NCBI GenBank assembly: GCA_963778945.1 | Contig: CAVZWL010000019.1 | Coordinates: 124,001-188,000 of the forward strand | DNA from: Fen-1254 sp963778945 | GTDB lineage: Bacteria > Bacteroidota > Ignavibacteria > UBA10030 | Direction: 5' to 3' | DNA length: 64,000 nucleotides | In this document: one piece after another, positions 25,781-35,255 of the stretch | Layout: the number at the start of each line of letters is the position of its first letter | Position numbering within the stretch: position 1 is the stretch's first letter | Notes under the pieces: model-generated | What the model was told of the DNA's origin: nothing | Database searches by the model: none | What the model saw: the letters and a program-made list of their open reading frames with translations, nothing else | Program-made: the position numbers and the translations under genes

Positions 25781-27076
25781 ATGCCAGTTCCTCCTAACCA
25801 ACCGCCGCAGCGGCCTTTGACAGTCGTCTCTGCCCAAAACATTCAGCGCATTCCATTGGAACAATTCGATGTGAAGTCGCTCTCCCGCGATAAAATCCGG
25901 GAGCTTTTCCGCGTTGGCAAATTGCCGACTGCAGACCAGATTGTCGAAGAAGTAATACTGCGGGCAATTACAAGCGGGGCGAACGATATTCACATCGAGC
26001 CGATCGAAGGAGAATTACAGATTCGTTTCGGCCTCGAAGGAGCGCTGCGGAGAATCGTATCTCTTACACCCGATATGAATGATCCGATTATCAGCGTGAT
26101 TAAAACAAAAGCGACGCTCAACCAGTTCGAAAAGAAGAAACCTCAGGAAGGGCGCTTTTCTTCGATCTATGGAGCGGAGCCGATCGATTTTCGCGTCAAC
26201 GTTATACCTGTTTTGGCGGGAGAACGGTGTCTGATACGTATTCTTCGAAAATCGAATTACATCTCGCGCCTGGAAGAATTAGGATTCAGCAATGAAAATC
26301 TTGAGCGCTTAAAAGTATTACTGCGCAATCCGCGCGGATTGTTCCTTGTGACCGGACCTTCGGGAAGCGGCAAATCGACCACCGTCTATGCTGCGACCAA
26401 TCATGTCCAGACACCGGAAAAGTGCATCATTACGGTAGAAGATCCTGTCGAATACAGGCTGCCGTATGCGAGCCAGGTACATTTGCCTTCCGATAAGTCT
26501 TTCAACTTCGTCGATGCTTTGCGGGCAATTCTGCGCCAAAATCCTAATGTTATTTTGATCGGAGAAATTAGAGATGCGGAAACCGGAATCGTCGCTTCAG
26601 AAGCAGCGCTCACAGGCAATCTTGTTCTAAGCACAATGCTCGCGGACGACGCCATCGGCGCCATTCACCGTCTCTTCAATCTTGGCGTGCCGGCCTACTG
26701 GCTGGCTTCGACCGTTGTCGGTATTGTGTATCAGCTTCTCCTTCGGAAAATTTGTCCGAATTGCAAAGAAGAATACCAGCTTTCCGCTGAAGAATTATCG
26801 ATGCTTGGTGTTCCTATGGAGTCCTCCGATTTGCGGCTTTTCCGCGGGAAAGGTTGTCCGATGTGCGGCGGAACCGGGTATAAAGGGCGGACGGCGGTCT
26901 GCGAAATAGTAACCATCAGCCCGACTCTGCGGGATATGATTTTTCAAAAATCTTCTATCCTAAAAATGAGGGAAGAAGCTGCAAATTATGGATTTCAAGC
27001 CATTAGGCAGGATGCTGTCCGAAAAGCCCTGACAGGTGTAACGACTATCCAGGAAGTTATTAGAGTTATCGGTTAG
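25781..27076 (+). CDS. GspE/PilB-type secretion ATPase, short, altered His box
   Basis: A 431-residue ATPase of the type II secretion/type IV pilus superfamily. The N2E domain starts at GANDIHIEPIEG (residues 67-77). Next are Walker A GPSGSGKST (192-200), the Asp box ITVEDPVEY, Walker B NPNVILIGEIRD (255-264) and a four-Cys zinc site (CPNC at 325-328, CPMC at 359-362). The large N1E domain is missing; only about 60 residues precede N2E. The His box, usually TGHLVLSTLHTNDA, reads TGNLVLSTMLADDA, so both His are replaced. No other pilus or secretion genes are adjacent. It may drive pilus or pseudopilus assembly with genes elsewhere. Activity may differ from typical members. Confidence 0.88.
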   Translation: MPVPPNQPPQRPLTVVSAQNIQRIPLEQFDVKSLSRDKIRELFRVGKLPTADQIVEEVILRAITSGANDIHIEPIEGELQIRFGLEGALRRIVSLTPDMNDPIISVIKTKATLNQFEKKKPQEGRFSSIYGAEPIDFRVNVIPVLAGERCLIRILRKSNYISRLEELGFSNENLERLKVLLRNPRGLFLVTGPSGSGKSTTVYAATNHVQTPEKCIITVEDPVEYRLPYASQVHLPSDKSFNFVDALRAILRQNPNVILIGEIRDAETGIVASEAALTGNLVLSTMLADDAIGAIHRLFNLGVPAYWLASTVVGIVYQLLLRKICPNCKEEYQLSAEELSMLGVPMESSDLRLFRGKGCPMCGGTGYKGRTAVCEIVTISPTLRDMIFQKSSILKMREEAANYGFQAIRQDAVRKALTGVTTIQEVIRVIG

Positions 27077-27163
27077 TGCCGGAGTTAAAGCGCCATGGGC
27101 ACCTGAAACCCATCTCGTAAAAATGGCCATTCTTTTTTCCACGCAAGAATTAAGCAAGAGCGC

Positions 27164-27192
27164 TTGATTAGCGTGTCTTTTTTGTCTATTTT
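27164..27192 (+). promoter_or_regulatory. Candidate promoter for the ffh operon
   Basis: TTGATT at 27164-27169 and TATTTT at 27187-27192 are spaced by 17 bases. Each matches the consensus at four of six positions. A start near 27199 gives a leader of about 70 nt before ffh. A weak hairpin plus T tract (27155-27184) overlaps it and could instead end the GspE transcript. Confidence 0.4.
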
Positions 27193-27269
27193 AGAATAAT
27201 TATAAGGACTTCCTTTGTCCGGCTCAAATATGACGAGGGAAGTTTTTGTGTCCTATAGGTTGTTGACGA

Positions 27270-28596
27270 ATGTTTGAAAATCTGACCCAGAAGTTAGACG
27301 CAGCGTTTAAAAAACTTCGCGGGCAAGGAAAATTGACTCCTCAAAATATAGAGGAATCGCTGCGTGAAGTGCGCCGCGCCCTGCTCGATGCGGATGTCAA
27401 CTATAAAGTTGCCAAACAATTCATCGAAGACGTTCAGAAAAGAGCGGTTGGGCGGGAAGTTCTTTCGAGTATTGCACCGGGACAGCTTATCGTCAAAATC
27501 ATATTCGATGAGATGGTGAAGCTGCTGGGTGAATCGCGTGCGGATATAGCGCAGGCGCAGAATCCGCCTACTGTCATATTGATTGCCGGATTGCAGGGAT
27601 CGGGAAAAACGACGTTTTCTGCTAAACTGGCAAATTTTTTAAAGGCAAAGGGACGATTGCCATTGCTGGCTGCGGCGGATATTTATCGTCCTGCAGCTAT
27701 TGATCAGCTGGAAATACTCGGCAAAGAACTGGAAATACCTGTCTATGCCGATCGAAGTGCAAGCGCTGTGAAAATAGCATCAGATGCGGTCGCTGCTGCT
27801 CGCAAAATGATCCGCGATACGGTCATTATCGATACTGCCGGGCGGATGCATGTCGATGAAGAAATGATGCGCGAGGTAGAGTCGATTTGCGCAGCCGTCA
27901 AACCGCATGAGATCCTGTTCGTTGTCGACTCGATGACGGGACAGGATGCCGTGAATACTGCAAAGGCGTTTCACGAGCGGTTGAATTTCGACGGTGTTGT
28001 TCTTACAAAATTAGACGGGGACAGCCGGGGCGGCGCAGCTCTTTCGATTCGTTCGGTCGGTACAAAAGCCGATCAAGTTTATCGGGATTGGCGAGAAACT
28101 CGATGCGCTGGAACCGTTTTATCCCGAGCGCATCGCCTCGCGAATTCTCGGTATGGGCGATATCGTTACGTTTGTCGAAAAAGCGCAGCAGCAGTTCAGT
28201 GAAGAAAAAGCGGTCGAGCTGGAAGAGAAAATCCGCAAGTCTCAATTCACATTTGAGGATTTTCTCGATCAATTGCGGGAAATAAAAAAAATGGGACCGC
28301 TCAGTCAGGTGATGGGCATGATACCGGGAATGAACCGCCTGCCGGCAAATGCAGCGGTCGATGAAAAAGGATTGGTCAGAATTGAAGCAATCATTCAATC
28401 GATGACAAAGGAAGAGCGCTTGCGGCCTTCGATCTTAAACGGAAACCGGCGCAGAAGAATAGCCTCCGGCAGCGGAACGGCCGTACAGGATGTCAATCGA
28501 TTGCTCAAGCAGTTCGAAGAAATGCAGCGTATGATGAAGCGTTTTGGAAAAGGCAATGTGCGGCGCTCGATACGCGGCATGCAGTTCCCGGCATGA
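27270..28596 (+). CDS. ffh: Signal recognition particle protein Ffh (one frameshift)
   Basis: Ffh binds signal sequences and 4.5S RNA and delivers ribosomes to FtsY. The N-terminal helical domain (LTPQNIEESLREVRRALLDADVN split over residues 23-45) is followed by the GTPase: GLQGSGKTT, DIYRPAAIDQL, IIDTAGR, VLTKLDGDSRGGAAL. Near 28060 one extra base breaks the frame; removal gives QKPIKFIGIGEKLDALEPF. The Met-rich M domain follows (MGPLSQVMGMIPGMN, MTKEERLRPSIL, RRRRIASGSGT, MQRMMKRFGKGN). Corrected length is about 441 residues. The gene heads the ffh-rpsP-khpA-rimM-trmD-rplS cluster. Confidence 0.95.
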
Positions 28597-28642
28597 GAAC
28601 GAAATTAAAAGTGAATGACAATAACAAATCAGGAGTATAACA

Positions 28643-29078
28643 TTGGTTAGAATTCGTTTACGGAGAGAGGGAAAGAAAAAAAATCCTATCTACAAAATTG
28701 TAGCGGCGGATAAACGCTCTCCCCGAAATGGCGGCTATCTTGAGGCCCTGGGTCAATATGACCCGAATCAGAATCCCATTTCTTTGACATTGAAAGACGA
28801 CCAAAATCGAATCTTGGCTGAAGAAAGGCGCACAGCCGTCCGATACTGTTCGTTCGCTTCTGCGGCGGACGGGATTCTGGCTGCACTGGACTCTTGTCCG
28901 TCAGGGAAAAGATGAGGCGACGATTAAGAATGTGATGGAACGATGGCAGATGCTGCAAGTGGACAAAGTTAAACACGAAGCAGATAAGAAAATACGCCGT
29001 GCAGAGCGAAAGAAAAAAGCGTCCGCACCTGCAGCCGCGGCCGCTCCTGCAGCAGCCCCTGAACCGGCCGTTTCTTAA
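28643..29078 (+). CDS. rpsP: 30S ribosomal protein S16 with long C-terminal tail (one frameshift)
   Basis: S16 is an essential small-subunit assembly protein. The TTG start gives VRIRLRREGKKKNPIYKIV and YLEALGQYDPNQNPI. One extra T near 28818 breaks the frame; removal restores WLKKGAQPSDTVRSLLRRTG, a hallmark of S16. The protein then continues well past the usual 80-90 residues with a charged stretch and an Ala/Pro-rich end (ASAPAAAAAPAAAPEPAVS), to about 145 residues. Such extensions occur in the Bacteroidetes group. AGGAGT precedes the start. Confidence 0.93.
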
Positions 29079-29244
29079 AACATCGTTGTTTTAAAACTCG
29101 TAAAAAATTGCTTCATACATAAATCACGGTTAAGGCAGCCGTAAGACCTTAACAGGTTTCCACGTCTGAAAGACGGGATTTCGAGTCCGGGAAAGATGGA
29201 CTCGAGCATTCTGCCGCAGACAAAATCGAGAGCGGGGTGGAACT

Positions 29245-29475
29245 ATGAAAGATTTTTTGGAGTATATTGCGAGAAATCTTGTTGATGCACCGGAGCAAAT
29301 CAGCATAGAATCCGAGGAAAAAGACGGCAAATTGTTTTTCAAGATCAAAGTTGCCGATGGGGATATCGGCAAGATTATCGGGCGGAGCGGAAAAACAGCT
29401 TCGGCAATTCGAGTCTTGTTGAGAGCGGTCGCGGCAAAAGAAAAAAAACGGGTTGTGCTGGATATTATTGGTTAA
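29245..29475 (+). CDS. khpA: KH-domain RNA-binding protein KhpA
   Basis: A 76-residue protein with a single KH domain. The RNA-binding GxxG loop is in IGKIIGRSGKTASAIRVLL. KhpA works with KhpB in RNA binding and cell growth in several bacteria. It lies between rpsP and rimM, the conserved position. The 166-bp gap before it contains short hairpins (CGTCTGAAAGACG, CGAGTCC/GGACTCG) whose role is unclear. Confidence 0.92.
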   Translation: MKDFLEYIARNLVDAPEQISIESEEKDGKLFFKIKVADGDIGKIIGRSGKTASAIRVLLRAVAAKEKKRVVLDIIG

Positions 29476-29520
29476 ACTGCAAACGCCGCAACGAGGATTT
29501 GCTGTGATTCAGTTGAATGT

Positions 29521-30029
29521 ATGGAACTCATAGCAATCGGAAAAATTGCAAAGCCTGTCGGCATTCGGGGTGAACTGAAAATCATTCCATTGACGGACGA
29601 TCTGAATCGGTTTTCGGATCTTCGGACGGTGATGACCGGCGAGTGTGCCGGAGCAGGCGGTCGAACGGCTCGTCGTTCACGTCAGGATCTCAGCCCGGCA
29701 TGTCGTTGCGGCGCTGGATGGCATTTCTTCAGTGGAAGAAGCGGAATTGTTGAAGAATGATTTTGTATTTATCCCGGAAGACCAGAAGAAACTTCCGCGC
29801 AAAGGGCAGTATTTTATAGACCGGATTATCGGTTGTGCTGTTGAAACCGAGGATGGTGCGAGTAGTCGGAATCCTCGCGGACGTTCTGAAATTGCCGGCC
29901 AACGATGTCTGGGTCGTCCGATCGGGTGAAAAAGAAATTTTAATCCCGGCGGTCAAAGAGTTTATTGAAAGCGTCGATGAAGCGCGCAAACGCATCGTGA
30001 TTCATGTGATAGAAGGATTGCTCGAATGA
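29521..30029 (+). CDS. rimM: Ribosome maturation factor RimM (two frameshifts)
   Basis: RimM helps assemble the 30S head and binds S19. The N-terminal domain begins MELIAIGKIAKPVGIRGELK. One extra base near 29642 shifts to PEQAVERLVVHV and LDGISSVEEAELLKND, and another near 29855 shifts to VVGILADVLKLPANDVW. The C-terminal PRC-barrel then reads GEKEILIPAVKEFIESVD and ends at 30029. Corrected length is about 169 residues, normal. The stop overlaps the trmD start by four bases (ATGA). Confidence 0.92.
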
Positions 30030-30703
30030 TGCGCATAGATGTGGTGAGCGGCTTGCCGCGGCTTCTCGACAGCCCTTTTCAGGAGAGCATTCTCAAGAGG
30101 GCGCAGGAGAGACATATCGTTGAAATTGTCGTGCATGATTTGCGGGAATATGCGCATGATAAGCATCGGACGATCGACGATGCACCCTACGGCGGCGGGG
30201 CTGGAATGGTCCTGAGGCCGGAACCGTTCTTTGAATGTGTGGAAACATTGAAGTCTCAACGTACGTACGACGAGATTGTTTTTTTAAGCGCTGACGGGGA
30301 AACGCTGACGCAAAACATGGCGACGGAATTATCGCTCAAGAGCAACTTGATGCTTCTCTGCGGACATTATAAAGGCGTCGATCACCGTGTGCGTCAGGCG
30401 CTGGCAACACGGGAAATTTCGATCGGCGATTATGTGCTGACCGGAGGCGAACTGCCCGCTGCCGTACTGACGGATGCAATCGTGCGGTTGATTCCGGGCG
30501 TTATGAATGACGGCGAATCGGCGCTCACCGATTCGTTTCAGGATGGACTGCTCGGCAGCCCGCAGTATACGAGGCCTGCAGAGTTCAGGTCGCTGAAAGT
30601 ACCGGATGTCCTCCTCTCGGGAGATCATGGCGAAATTGATCGATGGCGTATGGAACAGCGTACGACAGCACACAGCGGAAATGAAAAAGAAAAAAGAAAG
30701 TAA
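30026..30703 (+). CDS. trmD: tRNA (guanine-N1-)-methyltransferase TrmD
   Basis: TrmD methylates G37 of tRNAs that have a G36, using S-adenosylmethionine, and prevents frameshifting. The 225-residue SPOUT protein shows DDAPYGGGAGMVLRPEP, LLCGHYKGVDHRVRQ and EISIGDYVLTGGELPA, which form the knot and AdoMet site, then QYTRPAEF. The frame is intact. It overlaps rimM by four bases, and rplS starts 33 bp downstream. Confidence 0.96.
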   Translation: MMRIDVVSGLPRLLDSPFQESILKRAQERHIVEIVVHDLREYAHDKHRTIDDAPYGGGAGMVLRPEPFFECVETLKSQRTYDEIVFLSADGETLTQNMATELSLKSNLMLLCGHYKGVDHRVRQALATREISIGDYVLTGGELPAAVLTDAIVRLIPGVMNDGESALTDSFQDGLLGSPQYTRPAEFRSLKVPDVLLSGDHGEIDRWRMEQRTTAHSGNEKEKRK

Positions 30704-30736
30704 AAACAAAAACGATTTCATTGGAGTATAAGAAAC

Positions 30737-31079
30737 ATGGATAAGATTAAATTGGTTGAAGCATCGCAATTGAAAAATGACGTGCCGGATTTCAAATCGG
30801 GCGACACGGTCAGCGTGCATGTGAAGGTAAAAGAAGGCGATAAAGAGCGTATTCAGGAATATCAAGGCATGGTGATCAGCCGTCACGGTGCAGGCTTAAA
30901 CGCTACGTTTACGGTCCGCAAAATATCGGATGGCGTCGGCGTCGAGCGAATTTTTCCTCTGCATTCGCCGCGTATTGCAAAAATTGAAAAAGTGAAAGAG
31001 GGAAAAGTTCGCCGGGCAAAATTGTATTATGTCCGGGATCTTACGGCGAAAGGCCGTTGCACAAAAAACAAACGCTTAA
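30737..31079 (+). CDS. rplS: 50S ribosomal protein L19 (one frameshift)
   Basis: L19 lies at the subunit interface. The product reads DKIKLVEASQLKNDVPDFKSGDTV, then IQEYQGMVISRHG, TVRKISDGVGVERIFPLHSP and RRAKLYYVRDLTAK, all typical. One extra G near 31050 breaks the frame; removing it gives AVAQKTNA and TAA at 31077-31079, for about 113 residues. Without the correction the frame runs on into the next gene, giving a false fusion. The corrected stop overlaps the next start as TAATG. Confidence 0.93.
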
Positions 31080-31907
31080 TGAAATCCAGATTTGCCGTTC
31101 CGGATTTGCTCTCCGTGAGTCCGCTCCTTTTCGGCTTGGAAACTGCGGATTCGCCGATTCGAGCTTGCCTACGATTCACCGGCAGAAAATTCCGTAAAAT
31201 TCAACAGGCGCTCCGAAGAAATTCGGGGCGCTTTTTTATCTCCCATCGACTACGCCCGGCATGGGGCGGAATACTGTATCGTCCCCGGTATCGGCGTTTC
31301 CTCGGCGTATCCCTCCGGAGCTCTGCAGTTAGTCTTAAAAAAGAATCTGCGCAACATCGAACGTATAGCAATCGATATTCGCTTTACATCGGAAGTTTTT
31401 CTGGCTAAAATCATTCTTGAGGAAAAATACCGGAATCTTCCATCCGATCGTTCCAAGCTGCAATTTATTCCTTTTCTCACCGACCCGTATTCAATATTCG
31501 GCAAAGTGGACGCGGTTTTAACAGTGGCAGCGTCTTTGCCGGCATTTGTGGAACGCGATGATGCTTTCAGCATCGATTTGGCGGAAGAATGGAGGGATTT
31601 GACTGATTTGCCGTATGTCCACGGCTTTTGGGTCGGCAGAGAAGGCGAATTGAACGAAATGGCGTCGCAGGCGCTCATGAGGGCGCAAGAACAGGGAACT
31701 GCACTCAAAGGAAAAATAGCAGAGGATCACGCGCGAAAAAACGGACTCTCGATACATGCTGCCAAGGATTACATCGATGCATTTTCCTATTCTTTCGGAA
31801 CGGAAGAAGAGGCTTCACTCCAGGAATTTATTCGCTATGCATATTATTACGGTGCGATCGGCGATATACCCGATATTCGCTTTTTCGACATTCCCCCGGC
31901 AGGTTAA
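31079..31907 (+). CDS. MqnA-like protein, putative chorismate dehydratase (one frameshift)
   Basis: The protein resembles the MqnA/MqnD family, which has a periplasmic-binding-protein fold and makes or processes 3-enolpyruvyl benzoate in the futalosine menaquinone pathway. It begins MKSRFAVPDLLSVSPLLFGLE, then after one extra base near 31155 reads ELAYDSPAENSVKFN, AFLSPIDYARHGAEYCIV, SSAYPSGALQL, and LPYVHGFWVGREGELN. The SPIDYARH and PYVHGFW segments are the best matches. Length after correction is about 275 residues. No other mqn genes are in view, so the function is inferred from sequence only; it could be a related substrate-binding protein. Confidence 0.6.
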
Positions 31908-31924
31908 TCGTCTGCTCACGCATA

Positions 31925-31972
31925 CAGTTTACTGTTTGCAGTTTACCGTTTACCATTCACCGCTCATCATCC
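31925..31972. repeat. Period-7 repeat tract before recN
   Basis: The tract reads CAGTTTA, CTGTTTG, CAGTTTA, CCGTTTA, CCATTCA, CCGCTCA. It is a member of the dispersed heptamer family and ends about 40 bases before the recN start. A weak promoter (TTGAAA 31974, 16-bp spacer, TAAATT 31996) follows directly. Confidence 0.7.
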
Positions 31973-32013
31973 ATTGAAATTCCATCTTTTTTGCGTAAAT
32001 TGCGCATACGAGT

Positions 32014-33733
32014 ATGCTCAAAACGCTCTCCATTAAAAATTTTGCTCTGATCGAATTCGTAGAGATTGAATTCGAGAACGGATTGAATATCCTCACCGGT
32101 GAAACCGGTGCAGGCAAATCCATCATCATCGATGCCCTCAGCCTTATTCTCGGAGACCGAACGAAAACCGATGTGGTTCGGAAAGGGAGCGAGAAAGCTG
32201 TGATTGAAGGAATTTTTGGAATGGCCGGCAGCCTGCATGTAGAAAAATTGCTTGCGCAGAACGAGATCGAATGCCGCGATGATTTAATTCTGCGCCGTGA
32301 AGTATCGGCGAGAGGACAGTCCCGCTGTTTCGTTAACGATACGCCGGTACCGCTCGCCGTTCTCAGGGAAATCGGCGATCACCTTGTCGATTTACACGGG
32401 CAGCATGAACATCAATCGCTGCTGCGTACGGAAACGCATAGTTCTCTGCTGGACGAGTTTGGAGGGCTTGAAGGCCTGGTCCAAGAATATCAAAGTTCTT
32501 ATGAAAGCTTGACTGAATTATTCTCGGTTATGCGGGCGCTCCTGAAGAAGGAACACGAGCTGAAAGAAAAGCGGGACATCTATGATTTTCAGATCAAAGA
32601 AATAGACGATGTCGATCCCCGCGCGGGAGAGGAGGCGGAACTGGAGAACGAATTGCGTATTTTGGAAAATTCCGAAAAACTTTTTGAAGCAACTACAGCT
32701 TTGTATCAAATGCTGTATGAGGGGGAACAGGCCGTTTATGACTCGCTCGTTAAAGCCCGGAACCAGCTGGAAGATCTGGCGGAAATCGATCAATCGTTCA
32801 ATGATGTTAAGAATGAATGTGCATCTGCAGCGGCGATCATAGGGGAGTTGACAAAGTTTATACAAAGTTATAACTGCGAAAATAGAGTTTAATCCGGAAC
32901 GACTGGAGCAAATCCGGGAGCGGCTCGGCAGAATAACTCTCTTGAAAAAAAAATACAGCGGTTCATTGGATCAGGTATCATTCAGCATCGTGCAAAAATC
33001 GGTGCAGAATTTGCTATGGCGGAAAATTTTGAATCGGAAATTCTCAAGCTGTCTGCTCGCATCGAAGAGGAACGCAAACTCTGTTCCTCTGCAGCCCAGC
33101 GGCTCTCGGCAAAAAGAAGGGAACTGGTCCCGAAAATCGGAAAAGCCGTATGTGCAGAGCTGAGTAAATTGGGAATTGCCAACGCACAATTCGATGTGAG
33201 GATCGAGAATTCCGTTTTGCCGAAAACGGACGGTGCGCAAAGCTTTGCATATGTCAGGTTCGGACGCGAATCGTATGACAGCTTTTGCCAACGGCATAGA
33301 TCGTGTAGAATTTTACCTGTCCGCCAATATCGGCGAAGACCTCAAACCGCTGGCACGTGTGGCATCGGGAGGAGAAATTTCGCGCATTATGCTTGCATTG
33401 AAAACAATTCTTTCAAAGGCGGACCGGCTTCCGCTGCTTGTGTTCGATGAAATCGATGTCGGCATCAGCGGAAGAATTGCGCAGGCGGTCGGAAAAAGCC
33501 TGAAGAGCCTTTCTCAGTTTCATCAGGTCATTTCGATTACGCATTTGCCTCAGATTGCCGGCCTTGCCGATTGTCATTACACAGTCGAGAAGAGGGAATC
33601 GAAACAGCGGACGACATCGAACATACGAAAATTGAATGACGACGAACGCGTGCGGGAAGTAGCCCGTTTGTTGAGCGGAGAAGAAGTAACCGAGGCAGGT
33701 ATGCACGGCGCAAGGGAATTGATAGGAAAATAA
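32014..33733 (+). CDS. recN: DNA repair protein RecN (three breaks, net four extra bases)
   Basis: RecN is an SMC-like ATPase for double-strand break repair. The N-terminal part reads MLKTLSIKNFALIE with Walker A TGETGAGKS, then DLHGQHEHQSLL. The frame shifts near 32870 (to KIEFNPERLEQIRERLGRI), near 32975 (to IGAEFAMAENFESEI) and near 33275 (to MTAFANGIDRVEFYLSANIG). The C-terminal head has the signature RVASGGEISRIMLAL and Walker B LLVFDEIDVGISG. The corrected product is about 572 residues, a normal length. The shifts are +1, +2 and +1; the second could also be one lost base. No stop-free alternative frame competes. Confidence 0.92.
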
Positions 33734-33777
33734 GCAGGAGAATAATTCGGTCTGCAGAAGGCAGAAGATTGGAGAAT

Positions 33778-35238
33778 ATGACATTACAAATTTATAATAC
33801 TCTGACCCGGCAAAAAGAAGAGTTCGTTCCTCTGCACCAAGGGCTTGTGGGAATGTACGTTTGCGGACCGACGGTGTACAGCAATTCGCATATCGGACAT
33901 GCCAAGAGTTATGTGTCCTTCGATGTGATGGTCAGGTATCTGCGGTACTGCGGTTATAAAGTGCTGTATATCCAAAACATTACGGATGTCGGCCATTTGA
34001 CCGACGATGCAGATGAAGGCGAAGACAAATTAGTCAAACAGGCGCGTATCGACCGCATGCATCCGATGCAAATTGCCGAACTCATTACACACAGCTATTT
34101 TGAAGATATGGATGCTTTGAACGTGCTGCGTCCGGATATTTCTCCTCGTGCATCGGGACATATCATCGAGCAGATTGAGATCATCCGAAAACTCATCGAA
34201 AACGGATTTGCCTACGAAACGGGCGGCTCGGTATATTTCGATGTTGCAAAATTTCCGTCCTATGGAAAACTATCCGGCAGGACGCTTGATGAATCGCTGG
34301 AAGGCACACGTGTTGAAACGCGCTCGGAAAAACGGCATTCGGCGGATTTTGCTCTTTGGAAAAAAGCGGAAGGCGGGCATATCATGCGATGGCCGAGCCC
34401 GTGGGGAGAAGGATTTCCCGGATGGCATATCGAATGCTCGGCGATGTCGATGAAATATTTGGGACAAAGTTTCGATATTCACGGCGGCGGAATGGACAAT
34501 CAGTTTCCCCATCACGAGTGCGAAATCGCGCAGAGCGAGGCGGCGACAGGCAGGCCGTTCGTCAAATACTGGATTCACAATAATCTGGTAACGGTCAACG
34601 GCAAAAAAATGTCGAAGTCGCTCGGCAACTTTATAACGCTGAAAGATGCGTTCAGAAAATTCGATCCTGCCGTCGTACGATTCTTAATCCTGCAAAGCCA
34701 CTATCGGAGTACGCTGGATCTGAGCGACGAATCCCTGCTTGGAGCGAAAACAGGATTGGAAAAATTATTCAATACCATTCGCAATGTGCGTGAGGCGGTA
34801 AAGAAAACAAATAAGAACCAGCATACGGGGCAGGCTGCTCGCGATTTCTCCGCATTTAAAAACCGATTTCTTGAAGCAATGAACGACGATTTTAACACCC
34901 CGCAGGCAGTTGCCGTTCTTTTCGATCTTGCGCGGGAAGCAAATCAGCTCCTCCATGCGGAGGCTAAGCCGGGAACGGAAACACTTATCGCACTCGATGT
35001 TTTATTCTCGGAACTGGGCGGGATGATTCTCGGCATTGTGACAAACGATATCAGCGCTGCGGCGGGGAATGAAAACGACGGAGCAAAATTCATAGAGATA
35101 CTCTTAAATGCCCGGCAAAAGGCAAAACTAGAAAAAGCATGGTGGGCGGCGGATTTTATTCGGAAGGAACTGGAAGCAGCAGGTATTCGGCTGGAAGATA
35201 CAAAAGACGGAACGATCTGGCGGAAAATCGATTTTTAA
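33778..35238 (+). CDS. cysS: Cysteinyl-tRNA synthetase
   Basis: This class I synthetase charges tRNA-Cys; a tRNA-Cys gene is at 3.4 kb. The HIGH motif is in NSHIGHAKSYV and the KMSKS loop in GKKMSKSLGNF. Zinc ligands appear in MYVCGPTVY (Cys), GWHIECSAMSM (Cys) and FPHHECEIAQSE (His, Glu). The product is 486 residues from ATG 33778; a TTG three codons upstream is an alternative because GGAG is close to the ATG. The frame is intact. Confidence 0.96.
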   Translation: MTLQIYNTLTRQKEEFVPLHQGLVGMYVCGPTVYSNSHIGHAKSYVSFDVMVRYLRYCGYKVLYIQNITDVGHLTDDADEGEDKLVKQARIDRMHPMQIAELITHSYFEDMDALNVLRPDISPRASGHIIEQIEIIRKLIENGFAYETGGSVYFDVAKFPSYGKLSGRTLDESLEGTRVETRSEKRHSADFALWKKAEGGHIMRWPSPWGEGFPGWHIECSAMSMKYLGQSFDIHGGGMDNQFPHHECEIAQSEAATGRPFVKYWIHNNLVTVNGKKMSKSLGNFITLKDAFRKFDPAVVRFLILQSHYRSTLDLSDESLLGAKTGLEKLFNTIRNVREAVKKTNKNQHTGQAARDFSAFKNRFLEAMNDDFNTPQAVAVLFDLAREANQLLHAEAKPGTETLIALDVLFSELGGMILGIVTNDISAAAGNENDGAKFIEILLNARQKAKLEKAWWAADFIRKELEAAGIRLEDTKDGTIWRKIDF

Positions 35239-35255
35239 GTAAGGAGTAAAGCGGT

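Noticed and set aside
30737..31408. A fused 223-residue L19 protein
   Set aside because: The extra residues come from reading the next gene's first part in the L19 frame. Removing one G near 31050 gives a normal L19 and a TAATG junction.
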